A stretch of 64,000 bases of DNA from Cycas panzhihuaensis (GCA_023213395.1 CM041465.1:232817741-232881740), one strand, 5' to 3'; counted from the first letter of the stretch, positions 33,680 to 46,631 are shown. Notes: generated by a model from the letters alone, not told the origin. Program-made: numbers and translations.

Positions 33680-35300
33680 TGTTTACAATGTTAAGTCGGA
33701 CCCCTAGACCATCTCTAAAATTTTCAAAATTTTCTCTACCAAGTGGCTTGGTAAAGATATCTACTATCTGTTGCTCTGTAGGTCTATACTGGAGGTTGAT
33801 CTCACCATTCAACACATGCTCTCTGATGAAGTGATGATGAACCTCAATATGTTTGGTCCTTGCATGAAAAATGGGATTCTTGGCCAACTTGAGCACACTT
33901 TGATTGTTGCAATATATCCTGGTGGAGTGATCCTGCTCAATTCCAAGCTCCGCAAGAATCGGTCGTAGCCAGATAGCTTCACAAGCTGCATTGACTATAG
34001 CTTTGTACTCTGCTTCGGTGGAGGACAAGGTAACATTGGGTTGCTTCTTGCAACTCCACGAAACAACTCCTGAACCAAGGGTAAAACAGTAACATGAGGT
34101 TGATCCCCTGCTATCTTGGCAACTTGTCCAATCAGAATCTAAGAACCCTTCTAGAGTGAAGTTCTCATCATGTGCATACTCAAGGCCATGCTGCAATGTG
34201 CTTTTGATGTATTTGAGTTTACGTTTGGCTACATTCCAATGCTTTCGATTGGGTTGAGACATGTATTTGGAGCAAATCCCAATTGCAAATGAGATATCTG
34301 GGCGAGTATTGGTGAGATAGTTGTGGCTACCAATCAACTGCCAGTAAAGAGTGGGATCTGTTAGTTCAACTTCCTCATTGAGAGTAACCTTTGTTCCATT
34401 TTGTATGCGTGTAGGCACTGGTTTGCAGTCATGCACATCTTGAATTGCTGCAAAATATCCCAAGAATATTTGGCTTGGGAGATGAGGATATAGCCTGGTT
34501 GTTGCCATACCACAAAGCCTAAAAATAATAGAGAAGCCCAAGATCTGTCATCTCGAAACTTCTCTTCAAATCATCTGGGAGAATCTGTACCATCTTAGTG
34601 TCATTACCAGTGATCATTAAGTCATTAACATACAAGAAAATGATCAATGATCTTTCCCAACTTTGATGTACAAGTTAGGATCTGAAGTAGATGGATGATA
34701 CCCATGTCTCAAAAAATAATCATTAATCTTTGAGTATCATGCTCTTGGAACTTGTTTCAAACCATACAATGCCTTTTTTAGGCAACAAACCAGGTGCTCC
34801 TTGCCTTGTACTTTGTAACCAGGAGGTTGCTCCAAGTATACCTCCTCTTGAAAATTGCCATTGAGAAAGGCGCTCTTCACGTCCATCTGATAAACTGGCC
34901 ATTTGCATTGAGTTGCTAAGGCCAAGATGAGTCTGATGGTGTTCACGTTGGTGACAGGTGCAAAAGTCTTCTCATAATCTATGCATTTTTTTTGTTTGAA
35001 GCCTTTTGCAACAAGGCGGGCCTTCTGGCGCTTAAGTGTACCATTAGAATGGAATTTTGTCTTGTAGACCCATTTGCAACTGATTGCCTATTTGTGTTTA
35101 GTCAATTCAACCAAATCCTAAGATCCATTCTTTTTAATAGAATGGATTTCTTCATCCATGGTATCCTTCCAATTTTCATTTTTAAAAGCCTCCATAAAAG
35201 AGAATGGCTTAGCAACACAAAGCACTTCAGCCATAAGTGCATAATTGGTTTGCTACCTATATTTAGATGGATGTTTTCCTTCAACAATCTGGCCGTCTTG
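33680..35300 (-). pseudogene. A4 reverse transcriptase and RNase H
   Basis: RT keeps ALMAEVLCVAKPFSFMEA, then YQMDVKSAFLNGNFQEEVYL and ALYGLKQVPRA. The catalytic box region near 34615 is frameshifted (SCMLMT in place of LYVDDL). RNase H is open for 292 codons (34541-33663) through SSTEAEYKAIVNAACEAIWL, ARTKHIEVHHHFIREHV and the terminal GRENFENFRDGLGVRLNIV. It is the longest intact RNase H here. Confidence 0.9.
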
Positions 35301-35459
35301 AACAATTTGAGTATACCATTTGGGAAACTTTTTGATTGATGTAACTTAAACCTTAAGATCTTCCGGTCTAAGTGGTTGATCAACAAAAGATATACTAGGA
35401 TCAAGTGGATTCAATTTTGATGAGGTGGACGGTCCAACAGGTGCAGATGATGTGCATGG

Positions 35460-36850
35460 TGTTGAAGATTAAGAGGGAAGGAAAGCCTCAACAATCTTCT
35501 TGCCTTTATCAGTAGGAGGTTGGATGGATGCTGAATCCAACTGCTTATGTTCATCCTCAACAAAGATTACATCTCTTGAGAGATGCATTTTCTTTCCAAT
35601 GGGATCATACAACTTGTAAGCTTTGCTATGAATGGCATAACCCACAAAGATGCATTTTATACTATGTTTGTCTAACTTAGTTCTTTGCTGATCGAGGATG
35701 TGCATGTATGCAGTACACCCAAACGTCCTCAAATGGCTGACAGTTGGCTTTTTGCCAGACAATGCCTCCTTTGGTGTGATGTCAGTGATTGTTGATGTTG
35801 GACTTTGATTTGCCACATAGGCAACTGTGTGGAATGCTTCTGCCTAGTAAGGTCAAGTGAGTCCCTTTGCATGCATCATTGCTTTGGCTTTGTTAGCCAA
35901 AGTTCTGTTGACTCTTTCATAGAGTCCGTTTTGGTGAGGAGTATGAGGAATGGTAAGTTGTCTCTGAATGCCGTTATGCTTGCAGAATTGGGTGAATTCC
36001 TTTGAAGTGAATTCACCTCCATTGTTTGACCTTAGAATTTTGATTGAATGGCCAGACTTATTCTCCACTTCAAGATTGAATTCTTTAAACTCTTGGAATG
36101 CTTCAGACTTGTGTTTGATGAAGTAAACCTAAACTTTGTGGGAGAAATCGTCAATGAAGGAGATGTAATACAAAGCTCCTCCAAAGGATGCAGTGGACAT
36201 AGGTCTACACAAATCTAAATGTATCAACTGTAAAGGATACGATGCACACCAAGCTTCGACTTTAAGGAAAGGCAAGTGATGTTGTGTCTCCATTATACAT
36301 GCTTCACAAAGAGATTTTGAGCCATACAACTTTGGAAGTCCATGCACCATATTTTTGTTCAACATCTGTTTGATATTGTCTGAGCTCAAGTGGCCTAGAC
36401 GCTGATGCCAAAGTTGCATCTTGGACAAAGATTGAGTGACAATGGAACCGGTGTAAGTAGAATCAAGTATTATATTATTAGCATTTAACATGTAAAGACC
36501 ATGATCCTCATGTCCAATAGCCACTACCTGATCATTCTTATCACTTATTACACATTTCCCATTTTTGAATAAAATGCTCATCTGTTGCTTGTCCAATTTG
36601 CTAACAGATAGCAAACTCTTCTCCATGGAATGTATAAAATAGGCATTGCCATTGGAAAATGTGGATGAAGGATTGAAAGGAGAATGAAATGGGGCAATTG
36701 TTCCTATGGCAAAAATCTTAAGTGACTCATGGTTGCCGAAGGTCATTGATTGACCTTTTCCTTCATTGATGTCACAAAGGAGTTCTTCACTCCTAGTCAT
36801 GTGTTCAGTTGCCTTTGAGTCAATGATCCAAGTTTGATCAACCTTGGAGG
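35460..36850 (-). pseudogene. A4 protease and integrase (inactive)
   Basis: The protease site reads WIIDSKATEHMT, with DSG changed to DSK. The GAG-pre-integrase block LWHQRLGHLSSDN is intact in a 223-codon open stretch (36800-36129). In the integrase core the first Asp (LIHLDLCRPM) and the Glu (NGLYERV) remain, but the second Asp is Asn (RSNNGGEF). The C-terminal block (35816-35469) keeps SKAYKLYDPIGKK. Confidence 0.9.
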
Positions 36851-36959
36851 TATGATAAGCACAAAGTAGGTTATCCTCATCTGCAAATTGATTAAAGTGG
36901 CATTGATTGCCACCTCTAAACCCCCGCTTCCTCTTTGACTTGCTCGATATGCACCTCGA

Positions 36960-37877
36960 TTTGGTTGAGGGGGTTGTTGTTGTTGTTGTTGCTGAAACCG
37001 TTCTTTGTCTTTGATCTCGCTAACGTGGTCATTGCCTTTTGATCTTGACGTGGCGCCATCGTTGTCGTGTGTGCTGGAGATTGGCTTGTTTTTTTCTACA
37101 ATCAGGAGCTATGTGGCCCACTTTGCCACAATAATGACAGTTGACATTAGTCTTTGAGGGACCAATGTTCATGTTCCCAAACTGCTTTGAAAGTGATGGT
37201 TTGGGATTTTGCTTGGCCTTTGATTTGGCTGTGAATGCTCCTGAAGTGGATGGTCCTTTATCATCGTCCTTGATATAAATCTACTTTTCTTGTAGTAACA
37301 AACTTTTAAGTTCATTGAAAGACATCCTTTTGAGTGAACCATCTCGTGTAGTGGATGATATAAATCCATTATAATCCTTAGGCAATGCTTTAACAATTGT
37401 TGTTACAAGCTCGTCCCTGGAAGCGGGATTATCCAATGTATTCAATTCATTACATATCTCCTTGATGGAGGAAAGAAAAGCCGATATAGGCTTGACAAAT
37501 TTTAAAGAATACAATTTGGCTTTCACCATCAAAATATGAGCTTCATCTTGCCTTTCATACAAAGATGATAAAATATCCCATGCTTCCTTAGAAATTTTTG
37601 CGCATACAATGTTTTGGTCAACATGAACATCAATAATCATATGTAAAAATGCCAAAGCAATTCGATCTTTGGCTTTTCAAGCAACAACACAAGCAGCATC
37701 AGAATGAACAATAACGCGATCATCTTCAACAGATACAGGTTGAGGTATTCTTCCAGAAACATAACTCTAAAATTCATTCATTATCAGGAGGTTTTGTGTT
37801 ACCCTCTTCCATTCTTGATAGTTATCTTGTCCTGCTAATTTAATGGTAAAGGCATTAAGCATCTTTATAGTAACCAT
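36960..37877 (-). pseudogene. A4 gag
   Basis: The start reads MVTIKMLNAFTIKLAGQDNY and runs on to NLLIMNEF and a stop. The long open part (37655-37281) contains ISKEAWDILSSLYERQDEA. The knuckle at 37139-37098 is intact: C-HY-C-GKVG-H-IAPD-C. A Gln/Thr-rich tail follows. Three or more stops break the frame. Confidence 0.88.
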
Positions 37878-37879
37878 GT

Positions 37880-40160
37880 TGAAGTTGTAAGGGTTGACGC
37901 TGGTAGATAACTTGTAAACTCAAAGCTTTCGTCGCTTAAGTTCCACCTTCTAATAAAACCACCAATCCTGATTTTACTAGAAGATCCAACAACTGAATGG
38001 AGTGATGAGCGGTGGAGGATTAGGCTAAATAGTTAAATCTAGGACAAGGCAGGTGGGGTTGATGTACATGGACGTACTATGGTTTCTTTGGATTCACAGC
38101 TCCAATAACACCCTTTTCGAACCTCCTTTCCCTCAAGCAACCTTAATTGTCGTGCACTGACTGTACGATCGGTTGGTTCCCTAGGGAATGTACCAAGCTT
38201 AAGGTTATTTTAGAGGCAAGGTTTGAACGTTTTCGGGCCTCTCCTACTTGATTTTAAAGTGACTTTTTAAGAAAATTAAAGTGGACTTGAGTTTATTTTA
38301 CTTGGATGATGTACTTTGTGGAAGATGTTTGATTACGTTTACAATGAAAAGAGCTTCAAAAGAAGCAAACTAGTACATGCAATGAACACTTATAAGTGTT
38401 TGTTTACAAGAGCACTTTATGAAGTGAAATAGTGTTATCAAATCCAAGTAAAAAGGTGTGCTTGAGTACAATGAGAAATGTTGAGAAGGTAAACACTTGA
38501 AAAAGATGCTAAGTACTCCATGACGAAAAACAAAACCTTGTGTTCAAAAGTACAAGTGGGTTCCTTTTAGTGCTCAAGATGAAGAGAAGAAGACCACTTG
38601 CAAAATGAAGACACCATGCACTAAGTGTTGGGACTTTAAAATAGTTCCAACGATCAACAAAATAAGTGATTTTGTTAAGTAAAATTCTTCTTGAGCCCTT
38701 TTTTATGACTAAGGGCAATAGGTCACCATCCAAGGTGCCTTAGATGAAGTGTTGAATTAGTGATAAATATCACTTTGACAAAGTATCAACACTTTAAGAT
38801 CACTTTTAACAAGGCTTTTTAACACTTGTTAACATGAAATAAGTGTTAAATAAAGTTTGAAATGCTAAAAACCAAAGGCTGAAATTGAAAATTTTGAACT
38901 TTGAGTAGCAAGGACACCATGCTGGGAGCCTTAATAAGCACTTTAAAGTAAGTATTTTTAATCTTTAATGATTAGAGAATGACTTAATATCAGCCATTTC
39001 ATGATATCAATAAGTACAAAGAAGATTTTTAACTTCAAAAGTGAGAAAAAATGTGATTTTTTCCTTAAGAAAATTTAGGCTAAAGGTCACCATGCAAGGT
39101 GCCTTGAATGAAAAAAAACTTAAAAAAGAAAAAATATCACTTTTTAATGTGAAAAATCATTGAAAATCCTTGATTTAGTCCTCTTGACACAAAAAACAAG
39201 ATTAATGATGTCAAGATGCTGAAAAAACACAAAAAAAGTACTGAAATTGGCTTGAAAAGTGAATTTTCAGTGATTTAAAAGCGACTTAATATGAACTTTA
39301 GAATAAAAAGGTTTATTAAAAAAGAGAATATTCAAAGGAATATTCTTAATGATATAAACTAAAGTTAATAAAGATTAAGTTTCTTTGAAAATTTTCAAAA
39401 AACAAAAGGTCGATAAGTGGCGGCGCGACTCGTGCAACCCCGTGGGGACTCGGATCGACATAGCTCTCGCCACAGTGCACAGATCCGAACGAGATTTTAG
39501 AGGAGGGTTAGCAGAGCAAAGGCTGAGGTTCACGCGAATTTTCACGAGCATAGGAGCTTCAGAGAGGGAGAATAGAGCAGAATTGGGTTTGGAAGGGCCC
39601 CCAAGCCGCGTGATGAAAAATCAACTATACAACATTGTTTAGTGCTCATTTCTCCTTTGTGAACTGTCCGTGGGGCCCACTAAGGAGTGTGCAACAGTCC
39701 TCAAGTGAGCAAAGCAGATCAACAGCAGTGTATGAGCAAATTTGATCTTTCCCGGTGGGGTTTGAGGGTTGAAAATTGCCTAGAACTGAAACATAGACTG
39801 CAGAATGACTGTAACTTGAGATAGACTCAGTCAATGAGGTTTAGAAACTCTCGTAACAGTCCAACACCCTGATCTGTAGGAAAAAACAACTTATAAAACT
39901 AATTTTTGATGAAATGAACACAAGAAAAAGTGAATAAACCAACTCAAAACCTCAGATGATGGTTTGAAAAAATTTCAAAATGGTGTATAATGAGTTCCAA
40001 CCTTTAGAATATTTCTTGAAAAGCCTTGATCTGCAGTTGTGAGTTTAAACAAGCCTTGGATCGCCTTCAAAGAGCAAAGGTTGTCACCAAGGGGTTGTAA
40101 AACTCACTTTAAATCTCCCTTAAGCAAGAAAAAATCAGAACATAGGGAACTAGTCTCCTC
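37880..40160 (-). other. A4 leader (noncoding)
   Basis: About 2.3 kb without a supported gene. The triple motif occurs near 38711-38741, 38906-38933 and 39081-39106. The block around 39400-39650 is locally GC-rich and matches the region in A2 near 19260-19460 only loosely. Confidence 0.7.
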
Positions 40161-40162
40161 TA

Positions 40163-40704
40163 GCTCTGATACCAAATGTTGAAAGGGCCAAAAGGCCTAT
40201 GAAACCGAAGATCTAGGAGATAGATTCACTCTAGTTCTAGAAAGCAAGTAATTTAGACTAACAATTAGAATAAGATCAACATAAGCAAAGATCAAATCAC
40301 AAAGAGAAAGAACAAATGATGCCAAATGGGAGGAGATGGAAGTGGTCCAATTTCCAAATGAATAGCAGTTTGATTAGCAATCTGGCAATATAACAATACA
40401 ACTCCAACACTATATGAGAAACAAGAGAAGAGGTCTCAATATATAGAGTCATAGAAGAGACCTAAGGCATTGGATGTTTAAGAAGTGTCAAACATCCAAG
40501 GACATGTGTCCTTTTGGGCTATTAAGTGAGCAAAAGTGCACGAGGGTCCATTTGACCCTTAAGTGACAATGTTGTGTCAGTAGGAAAGAATGTGGGTGTG
40601 CACTTTATCACTTAAGTGGTAAGTCACCCCATAAAGTACAAAAGTACAAATAATACATGAAAAATAAAGTACATAGGCTTAATATGTAAACATAATGTTT
40701 AACA
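40163..40704 (-). repeat. A4 5' LTR and primer-binding site
   Basis: LTR of 528 bp from 40177 to 40704. The PBS on the minus strand (40174-40163) is a perfect 12-base match to the initiator-Met tRNA complement, separated from the LTR by two bases. Confidence 0.93.
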
Positions 40705-40791
40705 GTTTTCAACTTGATCCTTGTCTTCAATCTTGTAGTAATGTCTTTGCTGTAGAATGGTGTCTTCAACTTGATTTTCGTCCTCAATTCT
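40705..40791 (-). other. element D sequence between A4 and gag end
   Basis: Short remainder of D after the A4 target copy. GTCTTCAACTTGAT-like words repeat near 40707 and 40770, a small internal duplication. No gene is seen. Confidence 0.5.
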
Positions 40792-41711
40792 CTACTGATG
40801 CCTTTGTTGTAGTAGTTCTAACAAGTGCAAATATTGATTCTTTGTCATGCTTGGTCTAGTTTGATTTTGATGTAGATCTTGTAAGTAACCATCTTCAAAT
40901 ACAACCTGTTTGTTATCAATATTTGGTATAAATTCTTGATCACCATATACAACAATGATTTCTTCAGCCTTTGGAGTAGAATCTTGATCAGCTTGTATAC
41001 TCTTTGAACTTGAATCAATATTCAAAGTAGAAACATCATTTAGACTAGAATCAATATAAGACTCATTTTCTATAGGACCATCGGATTCATATTCAATTTC
41101 CCTTGAAATAATGGTGTCATCTAAAATAACCTTTATCGATTTATCACTCTCAACTTCTTCAAGAGTAGTTGAAGTCTCATCAATGCATTCAATCATACGT
41201 TCAGTAGTAGTTTCATTAATATTCAAACATTCTTGATCTTGACATACCGTTTGATTAGTGTTGAAAATATTTTGTTCATTTGTTTTACCTGTATCATAAC
41301 CATCATTGATCTTATTTGTCTTTTCAATCATTCGTTGTATCTCTTCAGACGTTTGTTCAAATACATCCCTTAAAAAATCCCAAGCATCCTTAGTAGTACT
41401 TGCATGTTGAAACTTAGGAATGGCGAAATGATATGTGGAAGGAAGATCAACCTTGTCTAATGTAGCAAGAATCATGGGAAATGCCTTTTTGTCTTTCTTC
41501 TCAAACATTTTTTTTCTTCTTCATCCTCAGGAATAACATATCCATCAGTAACAAGTTTGCACAAACCTGTAGCTATGAAAAAATATCCCATTTTAATTGT
41601 CCAAAAGAAATAGTTTGCTCCATTACACTTAGGTATCAGAAGAAACGAATCCCTTAAGTAATATTCGTTTGTTTCATGAACATACATGGCCACATCAATC
41701 TCCTCCATGAT
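40792..41711 (-). pseudogene. element D gag (UBN2-type, one frameshift)
   Basis: The first frame starts MEEIDVAMYVHETNEYYLRD (41708) and contains PKCNGANYFFWTIKMGYFF and KLVTDGYVIPEDEE, the N-terminal pattern of plant copia-type gag (P..G.NY..W...M). An A-run near 41507-41514 shifts the frame; the second frame (41508-40792) keeps KKAFPMILATLD and TTKDAWDFLRDVFEQTSEE. A long acidic, Asp/Glu/Ser-rich tail follows, with no zinc knuckle, and ends LHLLELLQQRHQ. The missing knuckle and pol suggest packaging by a helper. Confidence 0.75.
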
Positions 41712-41771
41712 TGTAAGTGTACCTCCAAACAATATCCTTCTTTTCCAATGCCTATTAATCAATGTCAACAA

Positions 41772-44421
41772 GATTCCTCATGTCTCATGTCTTTCATATC
41801 ACTGACTTCATCATCATATCATCACCTTGTCCATATTGCCAAACAATCGATGAGTATCTGAACCACTTCCTTCACCATCAAATCAATGCCTTATAACTTT
41901 CACAATGATCATACATGCCATATGTCGCCATTAAATCACTAAGACACACCACACTTTACTCAATTACCCATGACACAACTCATGCCACTACGCAACTCAA
42001 CAAAGTTTGCTTCCTTGCAACTTAGGTATCTTCAACAAGACTCATCCTTCTTTGCCCATTCAAAAAACACATCGTCAAACATGCCTAATGTTAGCCTTAA
42101 ACATGCCCAACAAACGCCTAATCTTGTCATGTAACCTCACATGCACCAAACACCTCATCGCCTCAAATCACCATTTTTTTTGCCCTCAAATTTGCCTTAT
42201 CATGCCTATAAAGCTCCTTCACGTAAATCACATTCCATGGAGCACTAAGTTGCCATTTGCCACCCAAATCATTCATGCAAACACATGAATTATCGCTTCA
42301 TCACCATATATGTAAGAAAGCACTCAAATTGCCATTAAACAATCACCATCATACACCTCAAATTACCAATAGAGTGGCAATTACACTCATATCAACATGG
42401 TTTAATGTCGTCTCACATTGCCAAAGTACTCTCCCATTTAATTGCATGCTAGAGAGCCACCAAATGCCTCATATCACCCACCTGCCCATTAATTCTCTCA
42501 CTCTTTCTTGCTCATAAAAACTTCCTCATATAAAACACACTCTAAGGGGCACCATATTCTTTGATGTCAACCACCTACCCATTTAACTTTCTTATAAAAT
42601 TGTATGCAAGAGAGCATAAATCACAGCATATCTGCTACTCTTTCTAACATGTAAGAAGAATGTACTATCATCATACATTCACTCTATTTTACCATTCAAA
42701 TTTCAAATCCACCATTATCTCAATTGTACCCAATAAATATGTGCCACTTATAACAATGCACTCACCTTAAATAAACGATCACTTAACAAAGATAATAAAT
42801 ATATCAACCAAATTGGATTGCACCAATGATACAATGGCCGCTTCAATACACATTAACCAAAAGGGCGAATTCGATATTAAACATCAATCGAAAAGTGCAA
42901 AAAATAATGGGCGTGGCTCAATATTGACACGGGCGAAAAAATAAATTCGAAAATCATAATATATTAACCCAACATACCATATACCAGTAACACAGATGAT
43001 GATTAAAATATTGGCGACTTCGTCATGTAGCCTGTAAATTTCAACGACGACTAATCACCACCTAGATTTGAGTTTACTCAGCGAAGAAATGGTAGGCTAG
43101 TCAGGGTATTCGCATGGACTGCAATCTATATGCTATCTGCGTATATTCCTCTGTGATTCATCTCTCAATTCAGATTGCCTCGGATCTTATTGTCACTACA
43201 AACGACTCTGCGTGACTGCAATCACTTATTCTGTGTTGGAAATGATCTCTGTTACCCTTTGAAAGCATTTGGCTCTATTTCATCCCCACCATGCAGATCT
43301 CCAATGTGTGCAGAGATCCGAATCGACAAACTGTATCGATTGAATTGAATATTGGATCGAATCGAATCGAATCACTGGTTGGCACAACTATTACACAATG
43401 ACATCTCATTCTCGGTGAATAAATAGATCTTGATTTGAAAAAATCTGTGGCATGCGGATGTATATTCCCGTGGCTCACACAAATGCATAGGGGTGACAAA
43501 ATTTATTCACATATTCCATATTCGAAGGGTGATCAAATATGAAGTAGGCGTAATGTAATTTGACGAACTTGCAACTTGGTAACTCAACATGAAACATGAA
43601 ACATCCAGTTGTAAATACGTAACATAAATTGTCTTTGTTGGTGCCTTCTTCGAACTACATGATGACTAAAATGCTTGTAAATAATCTGCCTTTAATGCAC
43701 TATATCGTTGACCAGAGGAGATACTAAATGACGTCTGAGCACCTTACAACCAGCCTTGCATCTTTCAACTTCACTATGGCTACCAAAAGGGTGAACACAA
43801 GCAGGGGCTTACGGTAGGTTTGGCAATGATGAACATATGAACTAGGGATGAATCTTTAATATCATTCGAGATGATGCAATTAGGGCATAATCACAAAGGG
43901 CTATCTTCACACATGATCATCGAATAAGCACAGCATGGGCAATAACTTCCATGGCACAACCACAAACTGAACATGATTACCCACTGATGGGTTTCACCTC
44001 ATAAGACTACCAACAAATGGACATCATACATTAACTGACAATCTAAATAGTACTACAAATAGGTACATCTACCAATCCAGCCTCCCAATTGCAGGTTTTA
44101 ATGGAGCATGAGATAGGGTGCCACAATCTTCAAAATAGAATGAGGTAAACGTATATTCAAAACAACATTGAACAAACCAACACTCCCAAATTTGAAAAAC
44201 TTGAACAAAATAAATGGCACCAAGAACGATTAGGGTTTTCATCTCAACACAACCACGTAGCATGAATGGAATCACGAACCAATTAGCGATAGGCTCTACA
44301 GAGCCACCTTCTCCTCATACATAAACTCAACGATAGCAACCTGTAACAAACAAAATTCTTCCAACAAACAACCCTGTAATAATCATGTCGGAGTCTCCAC
44401 AAAACCTTGCATAACCTTGAC
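41772..44421 (-). other. element D leader (noncoding)
   Basis: About 2.6 kb between the PBS and gag with no supported gene. The plus strand is C- and A-rich (many CATC, CACC and CCAT words), so the element RNA would be G/U-rich. A short GAATC repeat occurs near 43355-43372. No relation to the family A leader is seen. Confidence 0.6.
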
Positions 44422-44660
44422 ACTCTGATACCATGTTGGAAAACTAACCTACATAAGAAACAATATTCCTAAACAGAACAAAAGCACCTCCAGGATTGAA
44501 CGGTACCCTTAAGGTACTCAAATTGTATTAACAAAACATCCTTATAATTGATACATTATATGATACAATATGTGTGTATTTATAATACATGATATGATAG
44601 TGAGAGGGGGACCCACTTGCATGTGGGACAAAACAAATGTGCATTACTAATATTCCAACA
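44422..44660 (-). repeat. element D 5' LTR and primer-binding site
   Basis: In minus sense this is the 5' LTR, followed by TGGTATCAGAGT at 44433-44422. That sequence is complementary to the 3' end of plant initiator-Met tRNA with the last base changed. TATTTATAATACATG-type sequence in the LTR may serve as the TATA region. Confidence 0.9.
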
Positions 44661-44665
44661 TGCAT

Positions 44666-44931
44666 ATATCATTGTTCTTTTGCAAATCAAAGGACCACAT
44701 CATCAAGTTAGAAACTGATGCTTGATAACACCATGGTTCAATAAATGGTTGAGCAAAGATCAGGAGAGAGCATCTCATGAATCACGAACACTTCTTTTGC
44801 ATTGCAAGTTGACATATGCATTAGACAGAGATATGTGACATTATGTTGCTAGCAAGAGGATAGGTTCATTCAAAGTAGCTTTCGAGGATGAAGACTTTCA
44901 AGAATGGAGGGCTTGTAATGAGCTTGATTGA
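44666..44931 (+). pseudogene. unrecognised gene remnant, right part (split by element D)
   Basis: After removing D and one target-site copy, the frame from 32828 continues here. Readable blocks are ITPWFNKWLSKDQERASHES and ASKRIGSFKVAFEDEDFQEW, followed by RACNELD and a stop. Two in-frame stops interrupt it (near 44716 and 44835). Frame continuity across an 11.8-kb insertion supports one ancestral coding sequence of at least 300 codons. No family is recognised. Confidence 0.4.
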
Positions 44932-46043
44932 TGCATAATTAGATATTAATCATTACTAATGAAAAATAGGGACAACCTATTCATATTAAATTATATATAT
45001 ATATATATATATATACAACCATTTGTAACATTTGAATCATTTAGTATAATAAATTATTGTTTATCTATGTATAACATTTAGTCTTTGACCCAAAACCCTT
45101 TAATCTACAAGCATGATTATTTCGATTCACATCACCCTTCGACATCAAGAAAGTTTTCATTTGGTGCTTCCATGTACCATAGTTTTCTACACCCATTAAT
45201 TTTTTAGCAAGAAGCTTGAGAATGCTGCTAGCCATTTTATAGCGATTGACTCAAAAAAATGGTGAAAAAGTAGGTACAAGCACACCGCATAGGGCTTAAA
45301 TTATTCCCAACACCCAAAAAACTCATTTTGTAATTTTTTGGGTACTTTTTGGTATATAATAGGTTAAAGTGGCTTAAAAATGACTGCAAGTATGACTTTA
45401 TAATGGAAATTTGATGCTAAAATGATTGAAAAATTGTTTGAAATGCTCAAAAATAGGTTTAACTATTTTAAAAATTAAAATAAGGTCATATTCAAACTAA
45501 AATGGCTTTGGGCTAAAAGTTAAAAAAGCGGGTTGGATTTAAAATTCTAATAATTTTAATTCAATCTAGTTGAATTGTAGAAAAAAAAGGATTTTTCTTG
45601 AAAGTTTCCAAAATTGCGTTTGCTTGATTTCTATCATTGTTTTATTTGCGTCAATTGGAATCAACTTTTTGCAAGTTTGATTTGATCTTTTAGTGTTCTC
45701 CTAGGATTTTTAGTCCATCTCAACCATCTTTCCTCGCCATTACTGCCAAAAAAACATGCTATTGTCCTTTTTTTTGGAATTATTGTTGCCTTGTGGTCTA
45801 TATCGTTGCTTTCTTTCTCGACATTGAATTCTCCGTGTTGTTTTCTCTGTTGAATCGATGATCCTTGACCCTATGATTTGCTTTAGGCACTTGGTATACT
45901 CGTTGCTCTAGCAAGTTGTCTACAACAACTTCACTGCATCCTCTTTTTCAAATTGTTGTCCTCATCTGAATCATGCAACGCCCTTGATTTTCTTAACTGC
46001 TCTTGATCAACCATTGGAGTTCGATCTAGTGTGGTACTTTTAA
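44932..46043. other. no gene seen; TA microsatellite at 44991-45015
   Basis: AT-rich sequence with a (TA)n tract at 44991-45015. Between 45240 and 45600 it is A-rich and reminiscent of a retroelement leader, but I find no motif. An open stretch at 46128-45931 (minus) has no recognisable domain. Confidence 0.5.
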
Positions 46044-46583
46044 TGTGAGAAATGGTATCAAGCCTACAATAAACAAAATCTAGGAAAGAGTACCAATCTG
46101 CTCTAGAATAAAGATGATTAACATCCAAATGAAGAGCTATTGAAATAAACTAGAGAATAAAGCATAAGCATAAAAGAGTATGAGCATAACAATACCAAAA
46201 TATGGAGGAGATGGAATTGGTCCAATCTCCAAATGAATGATAGTTTGATTAGCAAACTAGCAGCATAACAATGTTACTCACCCTCCATATGAGATACATG
46301 AGAATTGGTCTCAATATATAGAGTTGGACGAGATACCTAGGGTGCTGGATGTCTAACAAGTGTCAAATATCCAAGCTACATCCTTTGCATCTAGGACACG
46401 TGTCATTTTCGGCTCTTAAGTGAGCAAAAGTACATAATGGTCACTTTGACCCTTAAGTCATGGCACTAGGAAAGAATGTGGGTGTGTACTTTATCACTTA
46501 AGTGATAAGTCACCCCATAAAGTATAAATAATACATGAATGATAAAGTGCATTAGCTTAAGATGTAAACATAAGGTTTAAACG

Positions 46584-46628
46584 CGCGCTGCCCCGCCAAC
46601 CCCCAACCCCCCCCCCCCCTCCCCCCTT
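46584..46628. repeat. GC-rich, C-run patch at the A5 polypurine tract
   Basis: Between the A5 LTR and its RNase H end, where other copies have 7-8 G (minus sense), there are about 45 bases of GCGCGCTGCCCCGCC followed by C-runs totalling over 25 C. It may be an expanded polypurine tract or a sequencing or assembly artefact. Confidence 0.7.
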
Positions 46629-46631
46629 AAA

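Larger units (their letters stand above)
33133..40704 (-). mobile_element. copia family A, copy A4 (full length)
   Basis: LTRs are 33133-33668 and 40177-40704; target duplication GTCTT/GTTTT (33128-33132 and 40705-40709, one mismatch). The PBS TGGTATCAGAGC lies at 40174-40163 and the PPT at 33676-33669. Leader, gag, protease, integrase, RT and RNase H are all present in minus sense with several stops. It inserted between the gag and the PPT of element D. Its LTR end differs slightly from A1 and A6 (TGTTGAAAGGGCC), marking a subfamily. Confidence 0.94.
32829..44660 (-). mobile_element. non-autonomous gag-only LTR element D
   Basis: LTRs of 228 bp (32829-33056) and 227 bp (44434-44660) both run TGTTGG...CCAACA. 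The target duplication is TGTAT/TGCAT (32824-32828 and 44661-44665, one mismatch). A PBS reading TGGTATCAGAGT on the minus strand lies at 44433-44422, and a PPT AAGGGGGAG at 33065-33057. Without the nested copy A4 the element is about 4.3 kb and contains one gag gene and a long noncoding leader, but no protease, integrase, RT or RNase H. It must have used enzymes from another element. Confidence 0.9.

Noticed and set aside
42007-42517. Two overlapping plus-strand open frames (93 and 86 codons)
   Set aside because: They are antisense to the element D leader, His/Thr/Leu-rich from CATC and CACC words, and match no family.
44991-45015. TA tract as a satellite or centromeric signal
   Set aside because: It is a short microsatellite without higher-order repeats.
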